In this document: in pieces, positions 1 through 6,409 of the stretch
How the letters are laid out: every line of letters begins with the position of its first letter
Numbering within the stretch: position 1 is the stretch's first letter
Assembly: GCA_002328625.1 (NCBI GenBank)
Contig: DCVC01000202.1
Span: forward strand, 1 to 7,194
Direction: 5' to 3'
DNA length: 7,194 nt
Origin: Bacteroidales bacterium UBA2198
GTDB lineage: Bacteria > Bacteroidota > Bacteroidia > Bacteroidales > VadinHA17
The notes under the pieces: generated by a model
Told to the model about the DNA's origin: nothing
What the model saw: the letters and a program-made list of their open reading frames with translations, nothing else
The model's database searches: none
Translations under genes and position numbers: made by a program

Positions 1-28
1 ACTATCCTGGCAGGAACACTCAGACACA

Positions 29-2239
29 TTATGCTAAAGTTTTAGATGCTATAACCAACTGACCCAGGGATATACCCCCGTCATTCGATGGAATCTGGCT
101 ATTTATGAATACTTCAAAACCCTTATCCATCAAATAGTCCATCGATTTTTCAGTAAGGTATTTATTCTGAAATACACCGCCCGAAAGAATTACTTTGCTG
201 ATGGATGTTTCCTTTCTTATTACTTCAGATATTCTAAGAATAACCTGAGCTATGGTATTATGAAACTTGGCGGATATCAATGAAATATCACAGTTATAAA
301 GGTCGGTCATTACTGCTTTTAAAGTATCCGCAAAGATAACTGTTCCATCTGAAGTAAAAGGATAATATAGATCAGTTTCACATTCTATTGCTGATTCAAG
401 CCTGACGGGTGGTTCTGAATCAAAAGTACTGTCAGTACATAATCCGGTCAGTGCAGCGACTGCATCAAACAAACGACCGGCACTTGAGGTAAGGGGCGAG
501 TTGATTCTATTAATGATCATCTCTCTGATCAACTCCATTTTAAGTTTATCAACCGTTTTAAAAACTGGCATTGATTTGTAATCAAGACTATCTCCAAAGT
601 ATTTGAACAAATAAGAGTAAGCCATCCTCCATGGTTCGTCAACAACTTTGTCTCCTCCGGGCATCGGTATATAATCGAAATGCGTAAATCTTTCAAACCG
701 TTCACAATCAGCAATCAGAAATTCTCCACCCCATATATTCCCGTCAGTACCATAGCCGGTTCCATCCATGCTTATTCCAATAACTCTCTCATCTATATCA
801 TGTTCTGCCATACAGGATACAATATGTGCATGATGATGCTGGACTTTCAAAAGGGGCACCTTCATCTCTTTTTCAAGGACCGAGGCATAGATTGTTGAGT
901 AATAGTCAGGATGAAGATCACAAACAAGATATTGAGGGTTAAATCTGAAGAGGGCTGCAAACCTGTTGATTGACTCTCTGTAAAAATCATATGCAGGCAG
1001 GTTTTTCAGATCGCCGATATACTGACTCATAATAGCCTGGTGGTTTTTGCCGATACAAAAGCTGTTCTTCTGTTCAGCACCCAGGGCGAGGATACCGTCA
1101 ACATTAAAAGCAAGATCAACGGGTCTTGGAACAAATCCACGGGAACGACGGATCAAACTTACCTTATTATTTATGAATCTTATTACGGAATCATCCGCCC
1201 TGTTATGAATTTTCCTGTTATAGCTTATTAATGAGTCTGCAACTTTCATAAGTTCTTTTCCTGCCACTGAATCATCAATTATGATGGGTTCTTCGGATAT
1301 ATTGCCACTGGTAAGAACCACTACAGGAGTCCTTAATTTTCTGAACATCAGATAATGAAAGGGCATATATGGGAGCATTGCCCCGGTTGTTTTCAATCCG
1401 TTGCCGACTGCTTCAGCCAGAGGCTCTTTCTGCCTCAATATAATTACAGGCCGTCTCCATGACTGAAGTTCTTTTTCCTCGTTTTCGTCAATGAAGCAGT
1501 ACTTTCTTAAAACAGAAATATCACTGAACATCACAGCAAATGGTTTGGCATCACGCATTTTCCTGTTTCTCAAGCTGATCACAGCCTGATTATTCAGTGC
1601 GTCACACATCAGATGGTATCCGCCAACACCTTTTACTGCAACTGTTTCGCCGGAAGCGATCCGGGTAGCGATTTCCTGAATTATCTGCTCACTCCCTGTT
1701 ATTTTTTTTCTTCCATCATAAAAAAGGTATTCAGGTCCGCACGAGTTACAGGCAATAGGTTGTGCATGAAAACGGCGGTTGAGAATGTCGTGATATTCCG
1801 AAGTGCATTTTTCGCACATGATAAAATCTTTCATTGTTGTTTTTGGCCGGTCATAAGGAAGTCCCTCAATAATAGAGAACCTTGGTCCGCAGTTTGTACA
1901 ATTAATAAAGGGATAATCTATCCTTTCAGGATCGTATGAAAGATCAGACAGGCAATCGGGGCATACAGCTATATCCGGGCTGACTTCAGTGATCTGATTA
2001 TCAATTATTTTACTTCCCGCGATACTGAATTGGCCGTACCCTTCTACAATTTTTGGATTCACCTCGATTGATTTGATCTGTGAAGCCGGCGGTGCATTTT
2101 CCAGTATATCATTGCTGAACCTGTCGATGGTTTTAAGGTCGCCCTGAATAATAACAGAAACTCCGTCAGATCTGTTATCCACTACTCCCTTCAAGCCATG
2201 CTTAGCCGCAAGCCTGCAGATAAAGGGACGAAAACCCAC
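29..2239 (-). CDS. hypF: Carbamoyltransferase HypF, [NiFe]-hydrogenase maturation
   Basis: HypF uses carbamoyl phosphate and ATP to carbamoylate the C-terminal cysteine of HypE, the first step toward the cyanide ligands of the [NiFe] centre; it acts in the cytoplasm. Counting from the GTG at 2239, the 736 residues show the end of the acylphosphatase signature (GVGFRPF), zinc-finger pairs C93/C96, C114/C117, C142/C145 and C164/C167, and the RRFHAQP motif near 155-161. A YrdC-like domain covers roughly 180-375 (KMRDAKPFAVM, SGNISEEP). A Kae1-like domain follows, with HHHAH at 468-472, DGTGYG at 492-497 and C-terminal LSGGVFQN and SNDGGISLGQ. Length is close to the usual 750-770. The GTG is only the first standard start codon. 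In-frame codons upstream still encode IRGLVQG, part of the conserved signature, so the real N-terminus lies further upstream (open frame to 2305; a CTG at 2263 has AAGGA before it). Family assignment is very secure; the start is not. Confidence 0.96.
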   Translation of the reverse strand: MGFRPFICRLAAKHGLKGVVDNRSDGVSVIIQGDLKTIDRFSNDILENAPPASQIKSIEVNPKIVEGYGQFSIAGSKIIDNQITEVSPDIAVCPDCLSDLSYDPERIDYPFINCTNCGPRFSIIEGLPYDRPKTTMKDFIMCEKCTSEYHDILNRRFHAQPIACNSCGPEYLFYDGRKKITGSEQIIQEIATRIASGETVAVKGVGGYHLMCDALNNQAVISLRNRKMRDAKPFAVMFSDISVLRKYCFIDENEEKELQSWRRPVIILRQKEPLAEAVGNGLKTTGAMLPYMPFHYLMFRKLRTPVVVLTSGNISEEPIIIDDSVAGKELMKVADSLISYNRKIHNRADDSVIRFINNKVSLIRRSRGFVPRPVDLAFNVDGILALGAEQKNSFCIGKNHQAIMSQYIGDLKNLPAYDFYRESINRFAALFRFNPQYLVCDLHPDYYSTIYASVLEKEMKVPLLKVQHHHAHIVSCMAEHDIDERVIGISMDGTGYGTDGNIWGGEFLIADCERFERFTHFDYIPMPGGDKVVDEPWRMAYSYLFKYFGDSLDYKSMPVFKTVDKLKMELIREMIINRINSPLTSSAGRLFDAVAALTGLCTDSTFDSEPPVRLESAIECETDLYYPFTSDGTVIFADTLKAVMTDLYNCDISLISAKFHNTIAQVILRISEVIRKETSISKVILSGGVFQNKYLTEKSMDYLMDKGFEVFINSQIPSNDGGISLGQLVIASKTLA

Positions 2240-2259
2240 ACCCTGAACCAGTCCCCTGA

Positions 2260-2943
2260 TCAGTATTTCATATCCTTGTATAATAACTCTATATTTTTTA
2301 ATCCGTCAGCCTGCATCTGCCTGTGAACATAATAGATTACACTTTCCAATTCATCACATAGGTTTACATTATTAATTACTACGTCAGGGGGTACTTTAAG
2401 AAGAACAGGTGCAAAATTCACTAATCCTTTTATACCAAGTCGTATCAGTTCATCACTGACCTCCTGGGCTGATATTTCCGGAACTGCGAGTATCGCAACC
2501 TTCACTCTGAACCGGTCAATAATCTCTTTCAAACGGCTCATGGAATATACGGGGATATCAGATCTCATCTTCTGTTTGAAAGGATCAATATCGAATGTAG
2601 CAACAATATTCATGTTCCGCTGAACAAACTTATTATATTTTGAAAGCGCCAAACCCAGGTTTCCCATTCCTATCAGCACAATATTATGGTCTTTGTTGCG
2701 ATGAAAGATATTTTCCATTTTTTCAAGGAGATCTTTAATATTATAACCACCTCTTTTGTTTCCCTTGATATTGAATTCGGAAAAATCTTTTCGCACCTGA
2801 TCGGAAGTGACTCCTGTCTCATTTGCAAGGGTATAGGAAAACACTTTTTCAACACCCATCAACTTGAGTCTGACCAGACAAGCCCTGTAGAGAAAGATTC
2901 TTTTAAGGCTGTTTTTGATAATGTATTTTGTGATATGTTTCAC
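2260..2943 (-). CDS. rex: Redox-sensing transcriptional repressor Rex
   Basis: Rex is a cytoplasmic dimeric repressor that binds its operator when NAD+ dominates and leaves it when NADH rises. The 227 residues show an N-terminal winged helix (about 1-75) with the Rex recognition helix SDQVRKDFSEF at 47-57 and the wing KGNKRGGYNI. A Rossmann fold follows with GMGNLGLAL at 92-100 and the acidic strand end FDID near 117-120. Later Rex motifs are AVPEISAQEVSD and GLVNFAPVLLKVP, and the C-terminal swapped-helix region has LCDELESVIYYV. Length is slightly above the usual 205-220 because of a tail after about residue 208. The start is a GTG; an in-frame TAG lies shortly upstream and no ATG occurs between, while the next ATG would remove much of the DNA-binding domain. 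A near-consensus Rex operator overlaps the start codon, which indicates autoregulation. The stop overlaps the hypF reading frame. The family call is secure. Confidence 0.95.
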   Translation of the reverse strand: MKHITKYIIKNSLKRIFLYRACLVRLKLMGVEKVFSYTLANETGVTSDQVRKDFSEFNIKGNKRGGYNIKDLLEKMENIFHRNKDHNIVLIGMGNLGLALSKYNKFVQRNMNIVATFDIDPFKQKMRSDIPVYSMSRLKEIIDRFRVKVAILAVPEISAQEVSDELIRLGIKGLVNFAPVLLKVPPDVVINNVNLCDELESVIYYVHRQMQADGLKNIELLYKDMKY

Positions 2944-2945
2944 AT
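2928..2945. promoter_or_regulatory. Rex operator over the rex start codon
   Basis: The plus strand reads TTGTGATATGTTTCACAT, which matches the general Rex operator TTGTGAAATATTTCACAA at 15 of 18 positions and keeps TGTGA-N6-TCACA. It covers the GTG start of rex (2941-2943) and the first codons, so bound Rex should block its own transcription. The TGTGA-N6-TCACA core is also shared with Crp sites, but the adjacent rex gene and the consensus outer TT make Rex the better candidate. Confidence 0.75.
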
Positions 2946-3031
2946 AATTTGTTTTTATATCATTAATCTATGCAGTCCTGATAAAATATTTTTTCAATTT
3001 AAATTATTTCTATACTATTGATGTAGTGTAA

Positions 3032-3047
3032 ATTAACGTATGTTAAT
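3032..3047. promoter_or_regulatory. Crp/Fnr-type palindrome in the divergent promoter region
   Basis: The sequence ATTAAC-GTAT-GTTAAT has perfect 6-bp inverted arms around 4 bp. TTAAC-N4-GTTAA has the arm length and spacing of Crp/Fnr-family operators; PrfA-type boxes of the form TTAACANNTGTTAA differ by one base. It lies near the middle of the 187-bp intergenic region, where a regulator could serve either direction. No regulator of this family is in the window, so the protein partner is unknown. In such an AT-rich region a chance palindrome is possible. Confidence 0.35.
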
Positions 3048-3077
3048 ATAATTTCTTACAAAAATAGGTATAATTTC
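3047..3077 (+). promoter_or_regulatory. Candidate promoter elements: two TATAATTTC copies
   Basis: TATAATTTC occurs at 3047-3055 and again at 3069-3077, 22 bp apart and on the same face of the helix. Each contains a perfect TATAAT, so either could be a -10 element for the plus-strand hydrogenase operon. No good -35 match stands at the usual distance. A competing candidate in Bacteroidota style (TAnnTTTG) is TATATTTT at 3100-3107, with ATTG at 3078-3081 upstream; it would place the start of transcription inside the Rex operator. The sequence alone does not decide between them. Confidence 0.3.
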
Positions 3078-3109
3078 ATTGATTTTTATTTTCATTGAAT
3101 ATATTTTTA

Positions 3110-3129
3110 TATGTGAATCTTGTCACATA
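3110..3129. promoter_or_regulatory. Rex operator just upstream of the hydrogenase operon
   Basis: TATGTGA-ATCTTG-TCACATA is a perfect inverted repeat with 7-bp arms, one base before the ATG at 3131. It keeps the TGTGA-N6-TCACA core of the site over the rex start and matches the Rex consensus at about 12 of 18 positions. Bound protein here would block initiation or early elongation of the hydrogenase operon. With the site at 2928-2945 it brackets the intergenic region, so one regulator could control both transcription units. Confidence 0.7.
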
Positions 3130-3130
3130 A

Positions 3131-4123
3131 ATGGAATATAAAGTTATCGAAAAAGAAGAGTGGGACAAAGCCGTAGAACAGCTTTTATTATCCTATTCCA
3201 TCTTTGCTGCTATCAGAAATGAATTCGGCCTTGATTACGAACCGGTCAGTGCGGATAATATTGACAAAATATCATACAACAAGCCTAAGCCGGCCACATC
3301 GCTCAAGAATTTCTTTCTTCCCATAAAGGAGAATGTAACTTCCCCGATCCAGGGTGAAAAGAAAAGGGTAATCATTGGAGCTCCAAATTGTGATATTGAG
3401 GGACTGAGAATTCTGGATGAGATATACCTTGACAAGGATTTTGATGACATGTTTTACAGAAACCGAAGGGAAAACACCCTGCTAATTTCTTCAGACTGCT
3501 TTGGTATTCAGGAACATTGCCATTGTTTATCATATGATGTCAAGCCGTATTCGACCTCTTTTGCCGACATAGCTATAATACATAAGGAGAGCCGGATCAT
3601 TTTGCGGATAATAACCCCCATGGGTAAGGAATTTGCAAATCAGCTCACAATGGTCAGGCAGCTGGATGACCAGGCTGTAGTTTCTGCTATCGAAAAACAA
3701 CATTCAGATGTTGAATCAATGCTCAAGACCTCCAATAAGAGTCTGCCCGATTACAGGGAAACAGGCAGGATTGTAAAAGAAGCAGGGGAAGATATCTGGA
3801 AAAGATATTCTTCCAGTTGTGTTTCATGCGGAGCCTGCGCAACAATTTGTCCTACCTGTTCCTGTTTTCTTCTTATAGATAAGCCCGGGTTTGAAAAGGT
3901 TAAACAGCTTGATGCATGTCAATATCCAGGATTTGAAAGAGTTGCCGGAGGCGAAGACGGACTGTTCGAATTGCATCGCCGGTTCAGGAACAGGTATATG
4001 TGCAAGTATGTGTGGAAACCTGAAAAATTCAAGTCTCTTGCCTGCACCGGATGCGGAAGGTGTATTGAAGCCTGCATTGGTAAAATAAATAAGAATGAAC
4101 TTTTCATTGAGTTAGCCGGATAA
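3131..4123 (+). CDS. hydB: Sulfhydrogenase beta / AsrA-type 4Fe-4S dicluster electron-transfer subunit
   Basis: This protein resembles the beta subunit of soluble sulfhydrogenases (HydB) and subunit A of anaerobic sulfite reductase. In these it relays electrons between an FAD subunit and the catalytic part. In 330 residues there are two clear cluster motifs: C230/C233/C236/C240 followed by PTCSCF, and CTGCGRC at 305-311 closing with C315. An N-terminal cysteine set, NCD at 86-88 with C123, C130 and C132, fits the family pattern of a conserved CD and a later CxC and may hold a third cluster. In the second motif the usual proline after the last Cys is Ile (CIGK). No signal peptide or membrane segment is seen, so it should be cytoplasmic. 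It is first in the operon, 6 bp before the gamma-type gene, the usual partner. The ATG follows a Rex operator and has no Shine-Dalgarno sequence. The symbol is by family; asrA-like is the alternative, disfavoured by the hydrogenase genes downstream. Confidence 0.86.
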   Translation: MEYKVIEKEEWDKAVEQLLLSYSIFAAIRNEFGLDYEPVSADNIDKISYNKPKPATSLKNFFLPIKENVTSPIQGEKKRVIIGAPNCDIEGLRILDEIYLDKDFDDMFYRNRRENTLLISSDCFGIQEHCHCLSYDVKPYSTSFADIAIIHKESRIILRIITPMGKEFANQLTMVRQLDDQAVVSAIEKQHSDVESMLKTSNKSLPDYRETGRIVKEAGEDIWKRYSSSCVSCGACATICPTCSCFLLIDKPGFEKVKQLDACQYPGFERVAGGEDGLFELHRRFRNRYMCKYVWKPEKFKSLACTGCGRCIEACIGKINKNELFIELAG

Positions 4124-4129
4124 TCTTTT

Positions 4130-4954
4130 ATGACTGATAAGAGAAATATATATAAGCCTATCAGGGCAAAACTTACAGATGTAATTGATGAATCGCCTCT
4201 GATTAAGACCTTTGTACTTATTCCGGAAGAAGAATTCTCTTTCAGGACAGGCCAATTCATAGAATTATCTGTTGACGGGATAGGAGAAGCTCCTTTCACT
4301 CCCTCCTCTTCGCCTCTCGTAACAGATACACTTGAAGTAACTGTGATGAAAACAGGTTATGTGACGGAATACATGCATAATCTTAAACCCGGAGTATATA
4401 TGGGAATCAGGGGACCTTACGGTAGAGGTTATCCGGTCGATAACTTCCTTGGGAAAGAAGTCCTGATCCTCGGAGGCGGTTGTGGTCTTGCTCCAATAAG
4501 GTCATTACTTTATGCTCTTGAAGATGTAAAGGATAATCTTGAACGGGTTATCCTTTGCTATGGTTCGAAAACGCCTGCCGATTGCATCTACAAACCACTC
4601 TTTAACCGGCTTAACAATACATCGAAATTTGAGACATACCGAACGGTTGACAAACCGGATGAAGGATGGAATGAGTCGGTTGGTCTGGTAACCAATCTGC
4701 TTAGTAAAATAGATATTGATCTGAAGAACTCTATTGCAGTAGTTTGCGGTCCTCCGATCATGATGAAATTCGGAACAATCAGACTTCTTGAGATGGGATA
4801 TAAAGATGACGAGATTTATCTCTCTATGGAAAAGAACATGTCGTGCGGCCTTGGCAAATGCGGTCACTGCATGATGGGTGAGTATTTTGTCTGCAAGGAC
4901 GGCCCTGTCTTCGTCTACTCTGAAATAAAAGATCGACCTGAAATCTGGCAATGA
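4130..4954 (+). CDS. hydG: Sulfhydrogenase gamma-type FAD/[2Fe-2S] NAD(P)H oxidoreductase
   Basis: This is a ferredoxin-NADP reductase fold protein of the HydG/AsrB/PyrK group, which passes electrons between NAD(P)H and iron-sulfur partners through FAD and a [2Fe-2S] cluster. In 274 residues the FAD domain has GQFIELS near 41-47, GEAPFTPSS at 52-60 in place of the common RxYS, and GPYGRG at 95-100. The nucleotide-binding domain has GGGCGLAPIRSL at 115-126 and CGPPIMM at 206-212. The C-terminal cluster is C239, C244, C247 and C255 in the PyrK-like C-x4-C-x2-C-x7-C arrangement. It is cytoplasmic. It sits between the beta-type gene and the ferredoxin-like gene, with only one base before the next ATG, which points to translational coupling. 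Whether it prefers NADH or NADPH cannot be read from the sequence. Control by Rex makes NADH attractive, but that is inference. Confidence 0.88.
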   Translation: MTDKRNIYKPIRAKLTDVIDESPLIKTFVLIPEEEFSFRTGQFIELSVDGIGEAPFTPSSSPLVTDTLEVTVMKTGYVTEYMHNLKPGVYMGIRGPYGRGYPVDNFLGKEVLILGGGCGLAPIRSLLYALEDVKDNLERVILCYGSKTPADCIYKPLFNRLNNTSKFETYRTVDKPDEGWNESVGLVTNLLSKIDIDLKNSIAVVCGPPIMMKFGTIRLLEMGYKDDEIYLSMEKNMSCGLGKCGHCMMGEYFVCKDGPVFVYSEIKDRPEIWQ

Positions 4955-4955
4955 T

Positions 4956-5447
4956 ATGAATCAAAGATTACTGATAGATATGACTAAGCTCCGTTCAGCA
5001 ATGGTTGAGAATTCTGACCTAAAGCTGCCGGAAGGATATTTCTATCAGACATCAAATGCAAACGGGCTTAAAACAATAAGGGAGCTGGCAATTTTCAGGT
5101 ATACCTGCAGAAAATGCGAAGATGCTCCCTGCATTGCTGTCTGCCCGGCTGATGCGCTTGAAAAAGATGAGGATGGCATAATTAACAGGTATACCAATCT
5201 CTGTATATCATGCAAATCGTGCGTAACCATCTGTCCTTTCGGAACAATGATGACCGATTTTTTCAGGCACCACAGGAACAAGGATCTGTTCTATGACCTG
5301 AATGACAAGAAAGAACTTGAACTGTTTATTGATGCATGCCCTCCGGGAACTGTTTCACTGGTTGAATCTGATGAGAATCCGGGGGAAAATATTTACAGGC
5401 TTAATGATAAAGTACTGATTAAAGACTATTTATATACTACTGAATAA
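4956..5447 (+). CDS. HycB/CooF-like ferredoxin-type 2[4Fe-4S] subunit
   Basis: A 163-residue iron-sulfur protein with two 4Fe-4S motifs: C51/C54/C59/C63 (CxxCx4CxxxCP, as in HycB, HydN and CooF) and C83/C86/C89/C93 (CxxCxxCxxxCP). It probably wires the diaphorase subunits to the hydrogenase small subunit. Members with four clusters have further Cys motifs on both sides. Here the N-terminal LLIDMTKLRSAM segment lines up with the usual first motif but has no cysteine, and near the C-terminus only C128 in DACPPGTVSLVE recalls a last motif. So it seems a reduced two-cluster form. No signal peptide is seen. The ATG is one base after the previous stop and the membrane subunit gene follows after 17 bp, so it belongs to the same operon. 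The exact subfamily is uncertain. Confidence 0.85.
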   Translation: MNQRLLIDMTKLRSAMVENSDLKLPEGYFYQTSNANGLKTIRELAIFRYTCRKCEDAPCIAVCPADALEKDEDGIINRYTNLCISCKSCVTICPFGTMMTDFFRHHRNKDLFYDLNDKKELELFIDACPPGTVSLVESDENPGENIYRLNDKVLIKDYLYTTE

Positions 5448-5464
5448 TCGTAAATTTATCCTAT

Positions 5465-6397
5465 ATGGCAGTTGACTTTTTTTATTTTCTTGTCTTCCCC
5501 GGTTTGCTTTTCATGGCAGTAACCGGTGCTTTTCTTTCATGGTTCGACAGGAAAATCACTGCCAGGGTTCAGTTCAGAAAGGGTCCTCCCCTGCTGCAGC
5601 CATTCTATGATTTTTTCAAACTGCTACTGGTTAAGGAGACTATACTTCCAAAACATGGTTCCCCGCTGATTTTTCTTCTGGCTCCTGTATTTGCAGTTTT
5701 TGGTGCAACAATGGCAGGAGTCTTTATTCTTCTTCCCCTTTTCAATATTACTACCGGTTTCAGGGGCGATCTTCTTGTGATCTTCTATCTCTTGACAATA
5801 CCTTCTTTTTCTTATATTATCGGATCGCTTTCCTCAGGCAATCCTCTTGCAGCCGTGGGAGGATCGAGGGAAATGAAGCTTATCCTGAGCTATGAACTCA
5901 CCTTCCTGCTCCTGATTGCCGGAATAATATTGAAATGCGGTCAGCAATTTGATCTTAACAGCATTATACAAACTCAACAGGCTGGCAGTTCTTTTATCGG
6001 GAGTGTTTCAGGGGTGCTGCTTTTCATTGTGGGGATTTTTTGCATACAGGCTAAACTTGCGCTTGTGCCATTTGACATACCTGAAGCAGAGGCTGAAATC
6101 ACAGAAGGCATCTTCATTGAATATTCAGGAGCCCCTTATGCATTGATCAAACTTGCCAAATATTTAATGCTGTTCATTCTGCCGGCGTTCCTGACAGCAC
6201 TTTTATTAGGCGGATTCAGATTTGACGGTATCCATATTCTCTGGAGCATTTTAAAAGTCCTGGGTATTGTACTTCTCCTTACATTGATAAGAAATACAAA
6301 TCCAAGGATCAAGATAAAACAGGCAGTAAATTTCTTTGTTGTATGGATGAATCTATTTGCAATTATTGCAATTGTACTTATAATGTTTGGTTATTAA
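5465..6397 (+). CDS. Group 4 hydrogenase membrane subunit, NuoH/EchB/HycD type
   Basis: This is the membrane anchor homologous to complex I subunit NuoH. It holds the hydrogenase module on the cytoplasmic side of the inner membrane and forms the start of the proton or sodium path in ion-pumping relatives. The 310 residues form about eight hydrophobic segments. Diagnostic motifs are FDRKITARVQFRKGPP from residue 27, SREMKL near 134-139, and PFDIPEAEAEITEG from 202, followed by IEYSGAPYAL with the conserved acidic residues of this family. Length fits EchB/HycD (about 280-310). The ATG lies 17 bp after the ferredoxin-like gene, without a Shine-Dalgarno sequence. In many group 4 operons (hyc, coo, ech) a NuoL-like antiporter gene is next to this one; none is present between the ferredoxin-like gene and this gene. 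Hydrogenase rather than complex I membership follows from the next gene. Confidence 0.93.
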   Translation: MAVDFFYFLVFPGLLFMAVTGAFLSWFDRKITARVQFRKGPPLLQPFYDFFKLLLVKETILPKHGSPLIFLLAPVFAVFGATMAGVFILLPLFNITTGFRGDLLVIFYLLTIPSFSYIIGSLSSGNPLAAVGGSREMKLILSYELTFLLLIAGIILKCGQQFDLNSIIQTQQAGSSFIGSVSGVLLFIVGIFCIQAKLALVPFDIPEAEAEITEGIFIEYSGAPYALIKLAKYLMLFILPAFLTALLLGGFRFDGIHILWSILKVLGIVLLLTLIRNTNPRIKIKQAVNFFVVWMNLFAIIAIVLIMFGY

Positions 6398-6409
6398 ATA
6401 TTTGCAGCT

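Noticed and set aside
1..28. Start of another gene downstream of hypF
   Set aside because: Only 28 bases remain after the hypF stop; no start codon, terminator or motif can be supported.
680..1939. Plus-strand open frames of 60-110 codons inside hypF
   Set aside because: They lie opposite a well-conserved coding region and their translations show no recognisable domain.
2928..3129. Both TGTGA-N6-TCACA sites as Crp sites
   Set aside because: The core is the same in Crp and Rex sites, but rex is adjacent, one site overlaps its start, and the outer bases of that site follow the Rex consensus. Crp binding cannot be fully excluded.
3919..4951. Minus-strand open frames of 126 and 148 codons opposite the beta and gamma genes
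   Set aside because: They are antisense to genes with intact family motifs and have no recognisable protein features.
3131..4954. Anaerobic sulfite reductase subunits AsrA and AsrB
   Set aside because: The families are close, but no AsrC-like siroheme subunit follows and the next genes are hydrogenase subunits; the sulfhydrogenase-type role is favoured, not proven.
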